Part shown: positions 1 to 7,783 of the stretch, one piece after another
Numbering within the stretch: position 1 is the first letter of the stretch
Layout of the letters: each line of letters begins with the position of its first letter
Assembly (NCBI GenBank): GCA_031431475.1
Contig: JANPDL010000026.1
Span: 1 to 34,391, forward strand
From: JADCCX01 sp031431475
Lineage (GTDB): Bacteria > Pseudomonadota > Alphaproteobacteria > Rhizobiales > Beijerinckiaceae
Direction: 5' to 3'
Length of the DNA stretch: 34,391 nucleotides
Program-made: the position numbers and the translations under genes
Notes under the pieces: model-generated
What the model was told of the DNA's origin: nothing
Databases searched by the model: none
Seen by the model: only the letters and a program-made list of their open reading frames with translations

Positions 1-166
1 CAGCCATCTCCGCGATGGCGTCGATTCGCGCACCTGCGAATCCGTCCACTGCGAAAACAGTGAGCGCGGCATCCAGAATGCGTTCGACATTAGCCTCTCC
101 GCCGCGCGTCTTGCCGTAGGAAGGCGTGGTGGCCATTGCGGCAGGTCCGGGCAAGGCCCTCATCAT
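1..166 (-). CDS. rutR: TetR-family transcriptional repressor, RutR-like (partial, N-terminus only)
   Basis: The reading frame runs leftward off the window edge, so only about 55 N-terminal residues are visible. From the ATG at 136 it reads MATTPSYGKTRGGE, followed by the TetR DNA-binding helix pattern VERILDAALTVFAVDGF and ARIDAIAEMA. In-frame ATGs also occur at 163 and 166, and none has a convincing Shine-Dalgarno, so the start is uncertain. The gene diverges from a four-gene pyrimidine-type ABC importer. A palindrome matching the RutR box lies between them at 229-244. RutR proteins are uracil/thymine-responsive TetR repressors of pyrimidine degradation, so the symbol rests on operator plus neighbours as well as family. 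The ligand-binding domain lies outside the window, so another TetR subgroup cannot be excluded. Confidence 0.72.
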   Translation of the reverse strand, partial: MMRALPGPAAMATTPSYGKTRGGEANVERILDAALTVFAVDGFAGARIDAIAEMA

Positions 167-228
167 GCTGGTCTTTCCCGCGCTCTTGTTTTTTCTCTGC
201 GTGGCGCAAGATAGGTATTGCACGAATT

Positions 229-244
229 CTGACCAGATGGTCAA
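229..244. promoter_or_regulatory. RutR-type operator
   Basis: CTGACCAGATGGTCAA contains a perfect inverted repeat, TGACCA-GA-TGGTCA. It differs at only the first base from the known RutR consensus TTGACCA-N2-TGGTCAA. It sits about 25 bp upstream of the importer ATPase start and between that gene and the divergent TetR gene, as expected for repression of the importer and autoregulation. Confidence 0.75.
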
Positions 245-268
245 CTTCTGATGCAAGAGAACTGACAG

Positions 269-1060
269 GTGAACATGGCCCCGGACAGCGTGATCGACAT
301 TCGCGACCTGTCGCTGACATTCCGCACAAATGACGGTCCTGTCTACGCGCTGTCGAAGGCCAGCCTGAAGGTTCGCAAGGGTGAATTCATCTCTTTCATC
401 GGGCCATCGGGTTGCGGCAAGACCACGCTCCTGCGCGTCATTGCCGACCTTGAAAAGCCGACGGAAGGCACGATCAATGTCAATGGCCTGTCGCCGGAAG
501 AGGCGCGGCAGAAGCGCCAATATGGCTATGTGTTTCAGGCTCCTGCGCTCTATCCGTGGCGCACGGTTGATCGCAACGTTACTCTCCCGCTGGAGGTCTT
601 CGGGCTATCGAAGGAGGAATGTGCCGCGCGCGCCGCAAAGTACCTCGCCATGGTCAACCTCACGGGCTTCGAGAAGAAATATCCGTGGCAGCTCTCGGGT
701 GGCATGCAGCAGCGGGTGTCCATTGCACGGGCGCTGTCCTTCGATCCTGACCTGCTGCTGATGGACGAGCCGTTCGGCGCACTGGACGAGATCGTGCGCG
801 ACCGGTTGAACGAGCAGTTGCTTCAACTCTGGCGCGACACGAAAAAGACCGTGATCTTCGTGACGCATTCGATTCCCGAGGCGGTGTTTTTGTCGACACG
901 CATCGTGGTGATGTCGCCACGGCCGGGGCGGATCATCGATGTGATCGAATGCGATCTGGGAGAGCAGCGCCCACTGGAGATCAGGGAGACACCGGCCTTT
1001 CTGAAGATTGCGCACCGGGTTCGCGAGGGGTTGAGGGCTGGGCATAGTTATGAGGATTGA
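269..1060 (+). CDS. ABC transporter ATP-binding protein of pyrimidine-type importer
   Basis: This is a 263-aa nucleotide-binding subunit of the nitrate/sulfonate/taurine (SsuB/TauB) class, which powers an importer from the cytoplasmic face. Visible motifs are Walker A GPSGCGKTT (45-53), a Q-loop Q90, signature LSGGMQQR (142-149), Walker B LLLMDEP (162-168) and switch His200. All are intact, so it should be an active ATPase. The GTG at 269 has a purine-rich AAGAGA upstream at good spacing. The ATG at 275, two codons in, is an equally possible start. It is the first gene of an operon with two permeases and a binding protein, behind a RutR-like box. The substrate is inferred from that box and from the downstream dihydropyrimidinase and carbamoylase. 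Thiamine-precursor or riboflavin uptake systems share this fold and cannot be excluded. Confidence 0.88.
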   Translation: MNMAPDSVIDIRDLSLTFRTNDGPVYALSKASLKVRKGEFISFIGPSGCGKTTLLRVIADLEKPTEGTINVNGLSPEEARQKRQYGYVFQAPALYPWRTVDRNVTLPLEVFGLSKEECAARAAKYLAMVNLTGFEKKYPWQLSGGMQQRVSIARALSFDPDLLLMDEPFGALDEIVRDRLNEQLLQLWRDTKKTVIFVTHSIPEAVFLSTRIVVMSPRPGRIIDVIECDLGEQRPLEIRETPAFLKIAHRVREGLRAGHSYED

Positions 1061-1073
1061 GGGGGGGAGCGCC

Positions 1074-1979
1074 ATGACCACCGCCACCCTCCCGCGCGTA
1101 CCAGGCTCAGTCTTCCCTGTCGCGCTCATCACCGCCATCATTCTCGGCGTCTGGTATCTCGCCTGCCTGCCGATGAACGCCGATCTCCCACAGATGGCGA
1201 ATGTCGCGGGCCTGTCCAACCGCTATGACGTCGCGTGGGGCCTCGAGCGACCAGTGCTGCCGGCGCCGCATCAGGTGATTGTCGAGCTTTACAATTCGAC
1301 GATTGGCACAAGCCTGACGCGTCAGACAGCCGAGGGGATCGTGCTCAATCCGCGCAACCTGCTGACCCATGCGTGGATCACGCTGTCCGCCACGTTGCTG
1401 GGCTTTCTGATGGGCGCGGCGCTTGGCATCGGTCTCGCTGTTGCCATCATTCATAGCCGCGTGCTGCAGAAGAGCCTCATGCCGTGGATCATCGCCTCGC
1501 AGACCATTCCGATCCTTGCCATCGCGCCAATCATCATCGTGGCGCTGGGATCGGTGGGTTTGACCGGCCTCATCCCCAAGGCGATCATCTCGATGTACCT
1601 GTGCTTTTTCCCCGTCGCCATCGGCATGGTGAAGGGCTTCACCTCGCCCGATGCGATGCAGCTTGATCTGATGCGGACGTACAATGCCTCGCAGCCCCAG
1701 ACCTTCTGGAAGCTGCGCTGGCCTTCGGCTATGCCGTATCTTTTTGCCGGGCTGAAGGTCGCGATCTCCATCAGCCTTGTTGGAGCGATCGTAGGAGAGC
1801 TGCCGACAGGTGCGCAGGCTGGCATCGGCGCGCGGCTGCTGTCGGGGAGCTATTACGGGCAAACCATCCAGATATGGTCTGCGCTGGTGCTTGCGGCGTT
1901 GATGGCGGCGGGTTTGATCGCAGCGGTGGCGCTGGCAGAGAATATGACGCTGCGGGCCATGGGCGGCCGGGATGAGTGA
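1074..1979 (+). CDS. ABC transporter permease, first of two (BPD_transp_1)
   Basis: This is a 301-aa inner-membrane permease. The ATG at 1074 is chosen because a GGGGGAG Shine-Dalgarno lies at 1063-1069, whereas the in-frame codon at 1050 would overlap the ATPase gene. An N-terminal hydrophobic segment (VFPVALITAIILGVWYLA) precedes a soluble stretch. A block of membrane helices with the conserved cytoplasmic loop of binding-protein-dependent permeases then follows (residues about 195-240, including MRTYNASQPQTFWKLRWP and the AMPYLFAGLKVAIS region). It begins 13 bp after the ATPase gene and its stop overlaps the next permease start (ATGAGTGA), so the genes are translationally coupled. It would pair with the second permease as a heterodimeric channel. 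Confidence 0.87.
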   Translation: MTTATLPRVPGSVFPVALITAIILGVWYLACLPMNADLPQMANVAGLSNRYDVAWGLERPVLPAPHQVIVELYNSTIGTSLTRQTAEGIVLNPRNLLTHAWITLSATLLGFLMGAALGIGLAVAIIHSRVLQKSLMPWIIASQTIPILAIAPIIIVALGSVGLTGLIPKAIISMYLCFFPVAIGMVKGFTSPDAMQLDLMRTYNASQPQTFWKLRWPSAMPYLFAGLKVAISISLVGAIVGELPTGAQAGIGARLLSGSYYGQTIQIWSALVLAALMAAGLIAAVALAENMTLRAMGGRDE

Positions 1980-2955
1980 TTCATCCTTTGCCATCGAACG
2001 ATACCCCAAGGTTGTGATGGACGTAGTGCTGAGCTCGGCCCTGGCCGTCCTTGCCCTGACGCTTTCTTTCAATGCGTCGTATCTCTCGATGTGGCCCTTG
2101 GTATATTTCGGGCTGGCACTGTTTGTGTGGCTGGGATTATGGCGGTTCAACCACAAGGTGGCTGGTCTGCGCTACCGGTCTGCTGCTGCACAGCGCTTTC
2201 AGGATATCTTCGTGCCTGCCATCTTTGGCATGACGTTGGTCTGGCTTTGGGAAGTGCTTTGTGTCGGACTGAAAGTGCCCAGCGTTCTCCTCCCGGCCCC
2301 ATCCCTCATCTTCACAAAACTGATCTCCTCCCTCCCCACGCTTGGCGCGGACTTCGTCCAGACCGTGCTGCGCGCCGCGATCCCGGGCTGGATCATGGGT
2401 TGCCTCGCGGGTTTTGGCGTTGCGCTTGCGTGCGACCGCTATGATTTCCTGCGCCGCGGCCTCATGCCCATCGGTAATTTCATCTCGGCGCTGCCGATCA
2501 TTGGCATCGCACCTATTCTGGTCATGTGGTTCGGCTTTGACTGGCAATCCAAGGCGGCGGTGGTCGTGGTGATGACGTTTTTCCCTATGCTGGTGAATAC
2601 GGTTACTGGGCTGGCCAGCGCGGGCCAGTTGGAGCGTGACCTGATGCGCAGCTATGGCGCGACATGGGGACAGACCTTGTTGCAGCTGCGCCTGCCCGCC
2701 GCCATGCCCTTCATTTTCAATGCGCTGAAGATCAATGCGACGCTAGCGATGATTGGCGCAATTGTTGCAGAGTTTTTCGGCACGCCGGTCGTCGGCATGG
2801 GTTTCCGCATCTCGACCGAAGTGGGTCGCATGGCGGTTGATATGGTGTGGGCGACAATTGCAGTTGCAGCCGTCGCCGGTTCGGCCTTCTATGGGCTTCT
2901 GGTGCTGGCGGAGAGGGCCGTCACATTCTGGCATCCGTCGAACCGGCAGCGGTAG
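1972..2955 (+). CDS. ABC transporter permease, second of two (BPD_transp_1)
   Basis: This 327-aa inner-membrane permease starts inside the end of the preceding permease gene (8-base overlap). It has an N-terminal extension with two or three hydrophobic segments (about residues 15-65) before the core transport domain, so the two permeases are not simple duplicates. The core carries the EAA-like coupling loop near residues 222-245 (LMRSYGATWGQTLLQLRLP followed by AAMPFIFNALKI). It most likely forms the heterodimeric channel with the first permease, energised by the upstream ATPase. The specificity is inferred from the locus only. Confidence 0.87.
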   Translation: MSDSSFAIERYPKVVMDVVLSSALAVLALTLSFNASYLSMWPLVYFGLALFVWLGLWRFNHKVAGLRYRSAAAQRFQDIFVPAIFGMTLVWLWEVLCVGLKVPSVLLPAPSLIFTKLISSLPTLGADFVQTVLRAAIPGWIMGCLAGFGVALACDRYDFLRRGLMPIGNFISALPIIGIAPILVMWFGFDWQSKAAVVVVMTFFPMLVNTVTGLASAGQLERDLMRSYGATWGQTLLQLRLPAAMPFIFNALKINATLAMIGAIVAEFFGTPVVGMGFRISTEVGRMAVDMVWATIAVAAVAGSAFYGLLVLAERAVTFWHPSNRQR

Positions 2956-3009
2956 GCGGGACATTTTTTTGAGGATCGCCGCAGGCGCGGCGAAGCAGAG
3001 GAGAGAGAC

Positions 3010-4002
3010 ATGAACATCAAATCGGTTCTGATGGGGGCAGCCCTGGCGTTGGCCGCAACACTTCCCGCAGCGGCGCAGGAGAAGGTGACGCTGCAACTGA
3101 AATGGGTCACGCAGGCCCAGTTCGCGGGCTATTACGTGGCCAAGGACAAGGGCTTCTATAAGGCGGAAGGCATCGACATTACGATCAAGCCGGGCGGACC
3201 GGATATCGCTCCGCCGCAGGTGATCGCGGGTGGTGGGGCGGATGTCATCATCGAATGGATGCCTGCAGCGCTGGCGGCGCGCGAAAAGGGTGTGGCATTG
3301 GTCAATATCGCACAACCGTTCAAGCGCTCGGGCATGATGCTGACCTGCCGCAAGGATGCGGGCGTCGCCACACCAGCCGACTTCAAGGACAAGACACTGG
3401 GTGTCTGGTTCTTTGGCAACGAGTATCCGTTCATGGCCTGGATGGCGAAGCTCGGCCTCAAGACGGACGGTTCGGTCGGCGGCGTGAAGGTGATCAAGCA
3501 GGGCTTCAACGTCGATCCGATCATCCAGAAGCAGGCGGCCTGCGTCTCGACCATGACCTATAACGAGTACTGGCAGGTGATAGACGCCGGACTGAAGCCG
3601 GACGATCTGGCGGTGTTCAATTACACGGATCAGGGCGTCTCCACGATGGAGGATGGCCTCTATGCACTGGAAGGCAAGCTGGCCGATCCGGCCTTCACGG
3701 CGCGCATGGCAAAGTTCGTCAAGGCCTCGATGAAGGGCTGGGAGTATGCTCGCGCCAACCCGGACGAGGCGGCCAAGATCGTGCTCGATAACGATGCATC
3801 CGGCGCACAGAAGGAGCCGCACCAGAAGCGTATGATGGGCGAGATCAACAAGCTGACGGCTGGCTCCACCGGCAAGCTCGATCCAGCGGATTATGAGCGC
3901 ACCGTGGCGACGCTGATGGGTGCTGGTGGTGAAGCGCCGGTGATTTCGAAGAAGCCGACGGGTGCGTGGACGCATGCGGTGATCGATGCTGCGTTGAAGT
4001 GA
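3010..4002 (+). CDS. Periplasmic substrate-binding protein, NMT1/THI5-like, putative pyrimidine importer
   Basis: The 330-aa product begins with a clear Sec signal peptide (MNIKSVLMGAALALAATLPAAAQ, cleavage probably after the AAA-Q region). The NMT1/THI5-like lobe follows, with the typical opening VTLQLKWVTQAQFAGYYVAKD, then GFYKAEGIDITI and the ligand-facing GGGADVIIEWMPAALAAR. Proteins of this family bind hydroxymethylpyrimidine, riboflavin or related ring compounds. Here the RutR-like box and neighbouring pyrimidine-ring hydrolases favour a pyrimidine base or dihydropyrimidine. A GAGGAGAGAGAC Shine-Dalgarno region lies just upstream. It is the last gene of the importer operon and is followed by an intergenic palindromic repeat that may terminate or stabilise the transcript. 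Confidence 0.87.
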   Translation: MNIKSVLMGAALALAATLPAAAQEKVTLQLKWVTQAQFAGYYVAKDKGFYKAEGIDITIKPGGPDIAPPQVIAGGGADVIIEWMPAALAAREKGVALVNIAQPFKRSGMMLTCRKDAGVATPADFKDKTLGVWFFGNEYPFMAWMAKLGLKTDGSVGGVKVIKQGFNVDPIIQKQAACVSTMTYNEYWQVIDAGLKPDDLAVFNYTDQGVSTMEDGLYALEGKLADPAFTARMAKFVKASMKGWEYARANPDEAAKIVLDNDASGAQKEPHQKRMMGEINKLTAGSTGKLDPADYERTVATLMGAGGEAPVISKKPTGAWTHAVIDAALK

Positions 4003-4021
4003 GGCTGATGGTGTGACTTTT

Positions 4022-4194
4022 CTTCCCCCCTTGCGGGGGAAGGTGGCCTTCGTCGCAGCAAATTTTTGCAGCTTGCATCAATTTGGCTGCATCTTGCGAA
4101 GGTCGGATGAGGGGTCGCGCTAACCTTCCCGAACTGCGCGACCCCTCATCCGGTCGCCATCCGGCGACCACCTTCTCCCGCAAGGGGAGAAGGA
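4022..4194. repeat. Intergenic palindromic mosaic element, family A copy 1 (RIME-like)
   Basis: The 217-bp gap before hydA is filled by nested inverted repeats. A short hairpin (CTTCCCCC...GGGGGAAG) lies at 4022-4042. A perfect 17-bp inverted repeat, CGGATGAGGGGTCGCGC, lies at 4104-4120 with its complement at 4136-4152. A second short hairpin, CCTTCTCCC...GGGAGAAGG, lies near 4172-4193. The outer hairpins and GGTGG/CCACC flanks are themselves inverted with respect to each other. A related element lies at 10672-10790. The architecture resembles the Rhizobium-specific intergenic mosaic elements. The name is by resemblance only. Confidence 0.72.
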
Positions 4195-4219
4195 AGGGAG
4201 CGATCTGGAGAAGATCATC

Positions 4220-5683
4220 ATGACCAAACCCATCCTCATCCGTGGCGGCACCGTCATCAACCATGACCATTCGAAGCGCGCCGACGTTCTCGTCAGCGAC
4301 GGCAAGATCGCCGCGGTTGGCGAAAACCTCTCCCGCCCGCGTGGATGCGATTTGATCGACGCCGGTGGTTGCGACATCCTGCCCGGCGGCATCGATCCGC
4401 ACACCCACATGGAACTCATGTTCATGGGTACGGTATCGGCGGATGATTTCGAATGGGGCACCAAGGCGGCGTTGTCGGGCGGCACCACGATGATCGTGGA
4501 TTTCTGCATTCCCGCGCCCGGCTCCTCCATGCTCGCGGCGTATCAGGACTGGCGGCGCAAATCCGAGAAAGCGGCTTCGGATTACTCCTTTCACATGGCG
4601 GTGACGTCCTGGTCGAAGCAGGTATTCGACGAGATGGAAACCGTGGTGAAGACCTACGGCATCAACTCGTTCAAGCATTTCATGGCCTACAAGGGCGCGC
4701 TGATGGTGAACGATGACGAACTGTACAACTCGTTCTCGCGCTGTGCGCAACTTGGCGCGATGCCTATGGTGCATGCGGAGAACGGCGATGTCGTCTTCCG
4801 CCTGCAGGAGCAACTGATGGCGAAGGGTGCGACCGGGCCGGAGAACCACGCCTATTCGCGCCCGCCAGAGGTGGAGGGCGAGGCCACCAACCGGGCGATC
4901 ATGATTGCCGACATGGCGGGCTCGCCGCTTTATGTGGTGCATACGTCCTGCCGTGACTCGCAGGAGGCGATTGCGCGGGCGCGGGCTGCGGGCAAGCGCG
5001 TCTACGGCGAGCCACTGATCCAGCATCTTGTGCTTGACGAGGATGAATACCGCAACAAGGACTGGGACTACGCCGCGCGCCGCGTGATGTCGCCGCCATT
5101 CCGGCCCAAGAAGCATCAGGATGCGCTCTGGGCGGGATTGCAATCGGGCGCGCTGCAGGTGGTGGCGACGGACCATTGCTCGTTCACCACGGAGCAGAAG
5201 CGCAGCGGCCTCAAGGATTTCCGCATGATCCCAAACGGCACGGGCGGGCTTGAGGACCGCATGCCGGTGCTGTGGACATCAGGCGTCAACACGGGGCGGT
5301 TGACGAAGGAAGAATTCGTGGCGGTGACCTCGGCCAATATCGCGCGCATCTTGAATATCTATCCGCGCAAGGGCTCGATTAGCGTGGGCGCGGATGCGGA
5401 TATCGTGATCTGGGACCCTGCGGCTACCAAGAAGATCACCGCGAAGAAGCAGGTGAGCCGCACCGACTACAACGTGTTCGAGGGCTTCAAATGCACCGGC
5501 GCGCCGTGGATCACGCTGTCGGGCGGGCGCATCGCCTGGAAGGATGGCGACCTGCGCGCCGAGGCCGGGCAGGGGCGCTATGTCGAGCGGCCCGCGTTTC
5601 CGGCAGTGCATGTGGCGAATGCAGCGTGGAAGGAATTGTCGTCGCCCAAGCCGGTGCAGAGGGTGATGGATTTCGTGCCTTGA
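4220..5683 (+). CDS. hydA: Dihydropyrimidinase (D-hydantoinase)
   Basis: This 487-aa amidohydrolase opens the ring of 5,6-dihydrouracil or dihydrothymine to N-carbamoyl-beta-amino acids, step two of reductive pyrimidine degradation in the cytoplasm. The binuclear metal site is complete: HTH (His61, His63), the carboxylated Lys158 in FMAYKGALMV, His185 (MVHAENGD), His241 (VVHTSCRD) and Asp318 (VATDHC). Length and order fit the family. GGAG at 4207-4210 supports the ATG. It lies downstream of the importer, across a palindromic repeat. The next enzyme, an N-carbamoyl amidohydrolase, follows after an inserted HigBA module. Dihydropyrimidine dehydrogenase is not in the window. A broad hydantoinase role is the alternative, but the context favours dihydropyrimidinase. 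Confidence 0.93.
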   Translation: MTKPILIRGGTVINHDHSKRADVLVSDGKIAAVGENLSRPRGCDLIDAGGCDILPGGIDPHTHMELMFMGTVSADDFEWGTKAALSGGTTMIVDFCIPAPGSSMLAAYQDWRRKSEKAASDYSFHMAVTSWSKQVFDEMETVVKTYGINSFKHFMAYKGALMVNDDELYNSFSRCAQLGAMPMVHAENGDVVFRLQEQLMAKGATGPENHAYSRPPEVEGEATNRAIMIADMAGSPLYVVHTSCRDSQEAIARARAAGKRVYGEPLIQHLVLDEDEYRNKDWDYAARRVMSPPFRPKKHQDALWAGLQSGALQVVATDHCSFTTEQKRSGLKDFRMIPNGTGGLEDRMPVLWTSGVNTGRLTKEEFVAVTSANIARILNIYPRKGSISVGADADIVIWDPAATKKITAKKQVSRTDYNVFEGFKCTGAPWITLSGGRIAWKDGDLRAEAGQGRYVERPAFPAVHVANAAWKELSSPKPVQRVMDFVP

Positions 5684-5694
5684 TATCGTAAAAG

Positions 5695-5716
5695 ATATAT
5701 GATACGTATCATGTAT
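5695..5716. promoter_or_regulatory. Palindromic operator of the higBA module
   Basis: A perfect 14-bp palindrome, ATGATACGTATCAT (5699-5712), extends with one mismatched pair to 5695-5716. It lies 15 bp before the higB start in a locally AT-rich stretch between hydA and higB. HigA-type antitoxins autoregulate by binding such palindromes over the promoter, so this is the likely HigA site. A possible -10 (TATTAT) lies just inside or after it. Confidence 0.7.
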
Positions 5717-5730
5717 TATTGGGATGAGAA

Positions 5731-6012
5731 ATGATCCGGAGCTTTAGGGATCGGAAGACGAAGCGTCTGCTTGATGGTGATGGCTGCGCAGCGGAATGGC
5801 GGTCTTTCGAGAATGTGGCGCTGCGTAAACTCGACATGCTGGATCAGGCGGTCAGGCTGGAGGATATGCGAGCGCCACCGGGCAACCGATTGGAAGCCTT
5901 GAAGGGCAATCGGTCGGGCCAATGGAGCATCAGGATCAATCAGCAGTGGCGCATATGCTTTCGGTGGTCGGATGAAGGTCCCTTGGATGTCGAAATTGTT
6001 GATTATCATTGA
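5731..6012 (+). CDS. higB: HigB-type toxin (RelE/ParE superfamily mRNA interferase)
   Basis: This 93-aa protein has the full HigB pattern: MIRSFRDRKTKRLLDG at the start, a middle helix ending LRKLDMLDQAV, then LRKL-type RLEALKGNRSGQWSIRINQQ and WRICFRW near residues 58-79, and C-terminal VEIVDYH. HigB toxins cleave mRNA at the ribosome. The basic and aromatic residues of the family (Arg near 68, Trp72, Arg73, His93) are present. The toxin precedes the antitoxin, the order characteristic of higBA. The gene starts 47 bp after hydA and ends 11 bp before higA. A palindromic operator lies directly upstream. The call is strong from sequence and arrangement. Activity is inferred. Confidence 0.9.
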   Translation: MIRSFRDRKTKRLLDGDGCAAEWRSFENVALRKLDMLDQAVRLEDMRAPPGNRLEALKGNRSGQWSIRINQQWRICFRWSDEGPLDVEIVDYH

Positions 6013-6023
6013 AGGAGCAGTTT

Positions 6024-6305
6024 ATGCCGCGCATCCGTGTCCATCCAGGTGAGGTCCTGCGAGAGGAGTTTCTGCTGCCCCTCAGCATGAGCGCCCGTTC
6101 TTTGGCGGTTGCCATTGATGTGCCTGCGAACAGAATTAGCGATATCTTGCGCGAACGGCGGGACGTGTCGGCTGATACAGCCATCAGGCTTGGCCGATAT
6201 TTTGGGACGACACCACAGTTCTGGATTAACCTTCAGGCGGCCCACGACTTGTCCAAGGCGGAAGCCTCGGGTGACTATTCGCAAATCGCGCCGCGTGCAG
6301 CATGA
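6024..6305 (+). CDS. higA: HigA-type antitoxin (XRE-family HTH)
   Basis: This 93-aa antitoxin and autorepressor begins MPRIRVHPGEVLREEFLLP, the standard HigA opening. An XRE helix-turn-helix follows (SARSLAVAIDVPANRISDIL at about 26-45, then RERRDVSADTAIRLGRYFG). The C-terminal TTPQFWINLQAAHDL segment is also typical. AAGGAG at 6012-6017 fixes the ATG at 6024 in preference to an in-frame TTG at 6009. Its stop codon overlaps the start of the following amidohydrolase as ATGA (6302-6305). Translation of that catabolic enzyme is therefore probably coupled to the antitoxin, which is an unusual arrangement. Confidence 0.9.
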   Translation: MPRIRVHPGEVLREEFLLPLSMSARSLAVAIDVPANRISDILRERRDVSADTAIRLGRYFGTTPQFWINLQAAHDLSKAEASGDYSQIAPRAA

Positions 6306-7549
6306 CCTCCCTCCCCAATCTCGTCATCAACCCCCAGCGCCTGTGGGATAGCCTGATGGAGACCGCGCAGTTCGGTGGCACCGAAAAAGGCGGCATCAAG
6401 CGGCTGACCCTTTCCGATGAGGACAGGCAGGTCCGGGACTGGTTCACCCGCGCATGCGAGGCCGTAGGCTGCACGGTCGCAGTCGATGATTGCGGCAACA
6501 TGTTCGCGCGCCGTCCGGGCAAGCAGAATGATCTCGATCCAATCTGCATGGGCTCGCATCTCGACACGCAGCCGACCGGCGGCAAGTTCGATGGGGTGCT
6601 GGGTGTGCTGGGAGCGCTGGAGGTTCTGCGCACCATGCATGACATGGGCTACGAAACCAATGCGCCGATAGAGGTGGTGAACTGGACCAACGAGGAGGGC
6701 TCGCGCTATGCGCCCGCCATGCTGGCCTCGGGTGTCTTTGCCGGAGCTTTCACACGGGAGTATTGTTACGAGCGCGAGGACCGCGACGGAAAGCGTTTCG
6801 ACACCGAACTGGAGCGCATCGGCTACCGGGGGACAGAGCCCGTCGGGCAGCGCAAGATTGGCGCGATGTTCGAGCTTCACATCGAGCAGGGGCCGATCCT
6901 GGAGGCCGAGGGCAAGATGATCGGGGTGGTCACTGGCGTGCAGGGCATGCGCTGGTATGAGGTGAATGTGCATGGGCAATCCGCCCACACGGGTGCCACG
7001 CCGATGTATCTGCGCAAAAACGCGCTGCTGGGCGCGGCGCGGATGGTGGAGGCGATCCATCAGGTTGCGATGAACCACGCGCCGGATGCTGTCGGCACTG
7101 TGGGCCTGATGGAGGTGCAGCCAAACTCGCGCAATGTGGTGCCGGGCGATGTGTTCTTCTGCGTTGATTTCCGCCATCCCGATGAGGCCACGCTCGACCG
7201 GATGGAAGCGGAATTTCGTGCTGCCTTGCCTTCGGTAATTGAGCCGCTTGGCCTGACTTTTGATGAAAAGATGATCTGGAAGAATCCTGCTGTGCGCTTT
7301 CATCCTGATCTCATCGCCTGCGTGCGCAAGGGCGCGGAGAAATCCGGCTATCAGATGCGCGACATGGTGTCGGGTGCCGGCCACGACGCGGCCTATATCG
7401 CGCGCGTTGCGCCGACCACGATGATCTTCGTGCCATGCGCGGGTGGCATCAGTCACAACGAGGCGGAATCGACCTCGTTTGATGAGTGTGGGGCGGGTGC
7501 GCAAGTGCTGCTGGAGGCGGTGCTGGCGTATGACCAGCGGTTTGCGTGA
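6302..7549 (+). CDS. hyuC: N-carbamoyl-beta-alanine / N-carbamoyl-L-amino acid amidohydrolase (M20 family)
   Basis: This 415-aa zinc or manganese amidohydrolase is predicted to cleave N-carbamoyl-beta-alanine (the hydA product) to beta-alanine, CO2 and ammonia. The M20 metal site is visible: His86 in MGSHLDTQ, Asp97 in GGKFDGVLG, Glu131/Glu132 in WTNEEGSR, His193 in ELHIEQGP and His385 in GGISHNEAE. The dimerisation-domain motif SAHTGATPM (228-235) is present. Allantoate amidohydrolases share all these features, so substrate choice relies on hydA being two genes upstream. The start codon overlaps the higA stop (ATGA). No strong independent Shine-Dalgarno is evident inside the higA end. Confidence 0.88.
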   Translation: MTSLPNLVINPQRLWDSLMETAQFGGTEKGGIKRLTLSDEDRQVRDWFTRACEAVGCTVAVDDCGNMFARRPGKQNDLDPICMGSHLDTQPTGGKFDGVLGVLGALEVLRTMHDMGYETNAPIEVVNWTNEEGSRYAPAMLASGVFAGAFTREYCYEREDRDGKRFDTELERIGYRGTEPVGQRKIGAMFELHIEQGPILEAEGKMIGVVTGVQGMRWYEVNVHGQSAHTGATPMYLRKNALLGAARMVEAIHQVAMNHAPDAVGTVGLMEVQPNSRNVVPGDVFFCVDFRHPDEATLDRMEAEFRAALPSVIEPLGLTFDEKMIWKNPAVRFHPDLIACVRKGAEKSGYQMRDMVSGAGHDAAYIARVAPTTMIFVPCAGGISHNEAESTSFDECGAGAQVLLEAVLAYDQRFA

Positions 7550-7563
7550 GCTGCATCGGGATT

Positions 7564-7681
7564 GTGCGTGCTTCGAGACGCACCCTCCGGGCGCTCCTCA
7601 GCATGAGGAATATTGAGGCTTGCATTAAACCCAAGCTCCTCATGCTGAGGAGGCGCTCTTGCGCCGTCTCGAAGCACGCAC
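7564..7681. repeat. Nested intergenic palindromic element, family B copy 1
   Basis: The outer arms GTGCGTGCTTCGAGACG (7564-7580) and CGTCTCGAAGCACGCAC (7665-7681) are perfect 17-bp complements. Nested within are inner arms around GCTCCTCAGCATGAGG (7593-7608) and TCCTCATGCTGAGGAG (7638-7653), also complementary. A diverged copy lies at 9771-9886. Repeats of this CTTCGAGACG...CCTCATGCTGAGG type are familiar from Bradyrhizobium-like genomes. It follows the amidohydrolase and may end or stabilise that transcript. Confidence 0.75.
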
Positions 7682-7783
7682 GATGCTGATACAGCCCAAC
7701 AGCACCTCGTTATCACTCCCTTAACCATAATCGCGTGATGTGATTATTACGAAGCACTTGCGTTTCGTGAGGAGGGATGGGCC

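Noticed and set aside
3845..5176. 443-codon open frame antisense to hydA and the binding-protein gene
   Set aside because: It spans two genes and the palindromic repeat, with Arg/His-rich noise and no motifs. The + strand genes are complete families.
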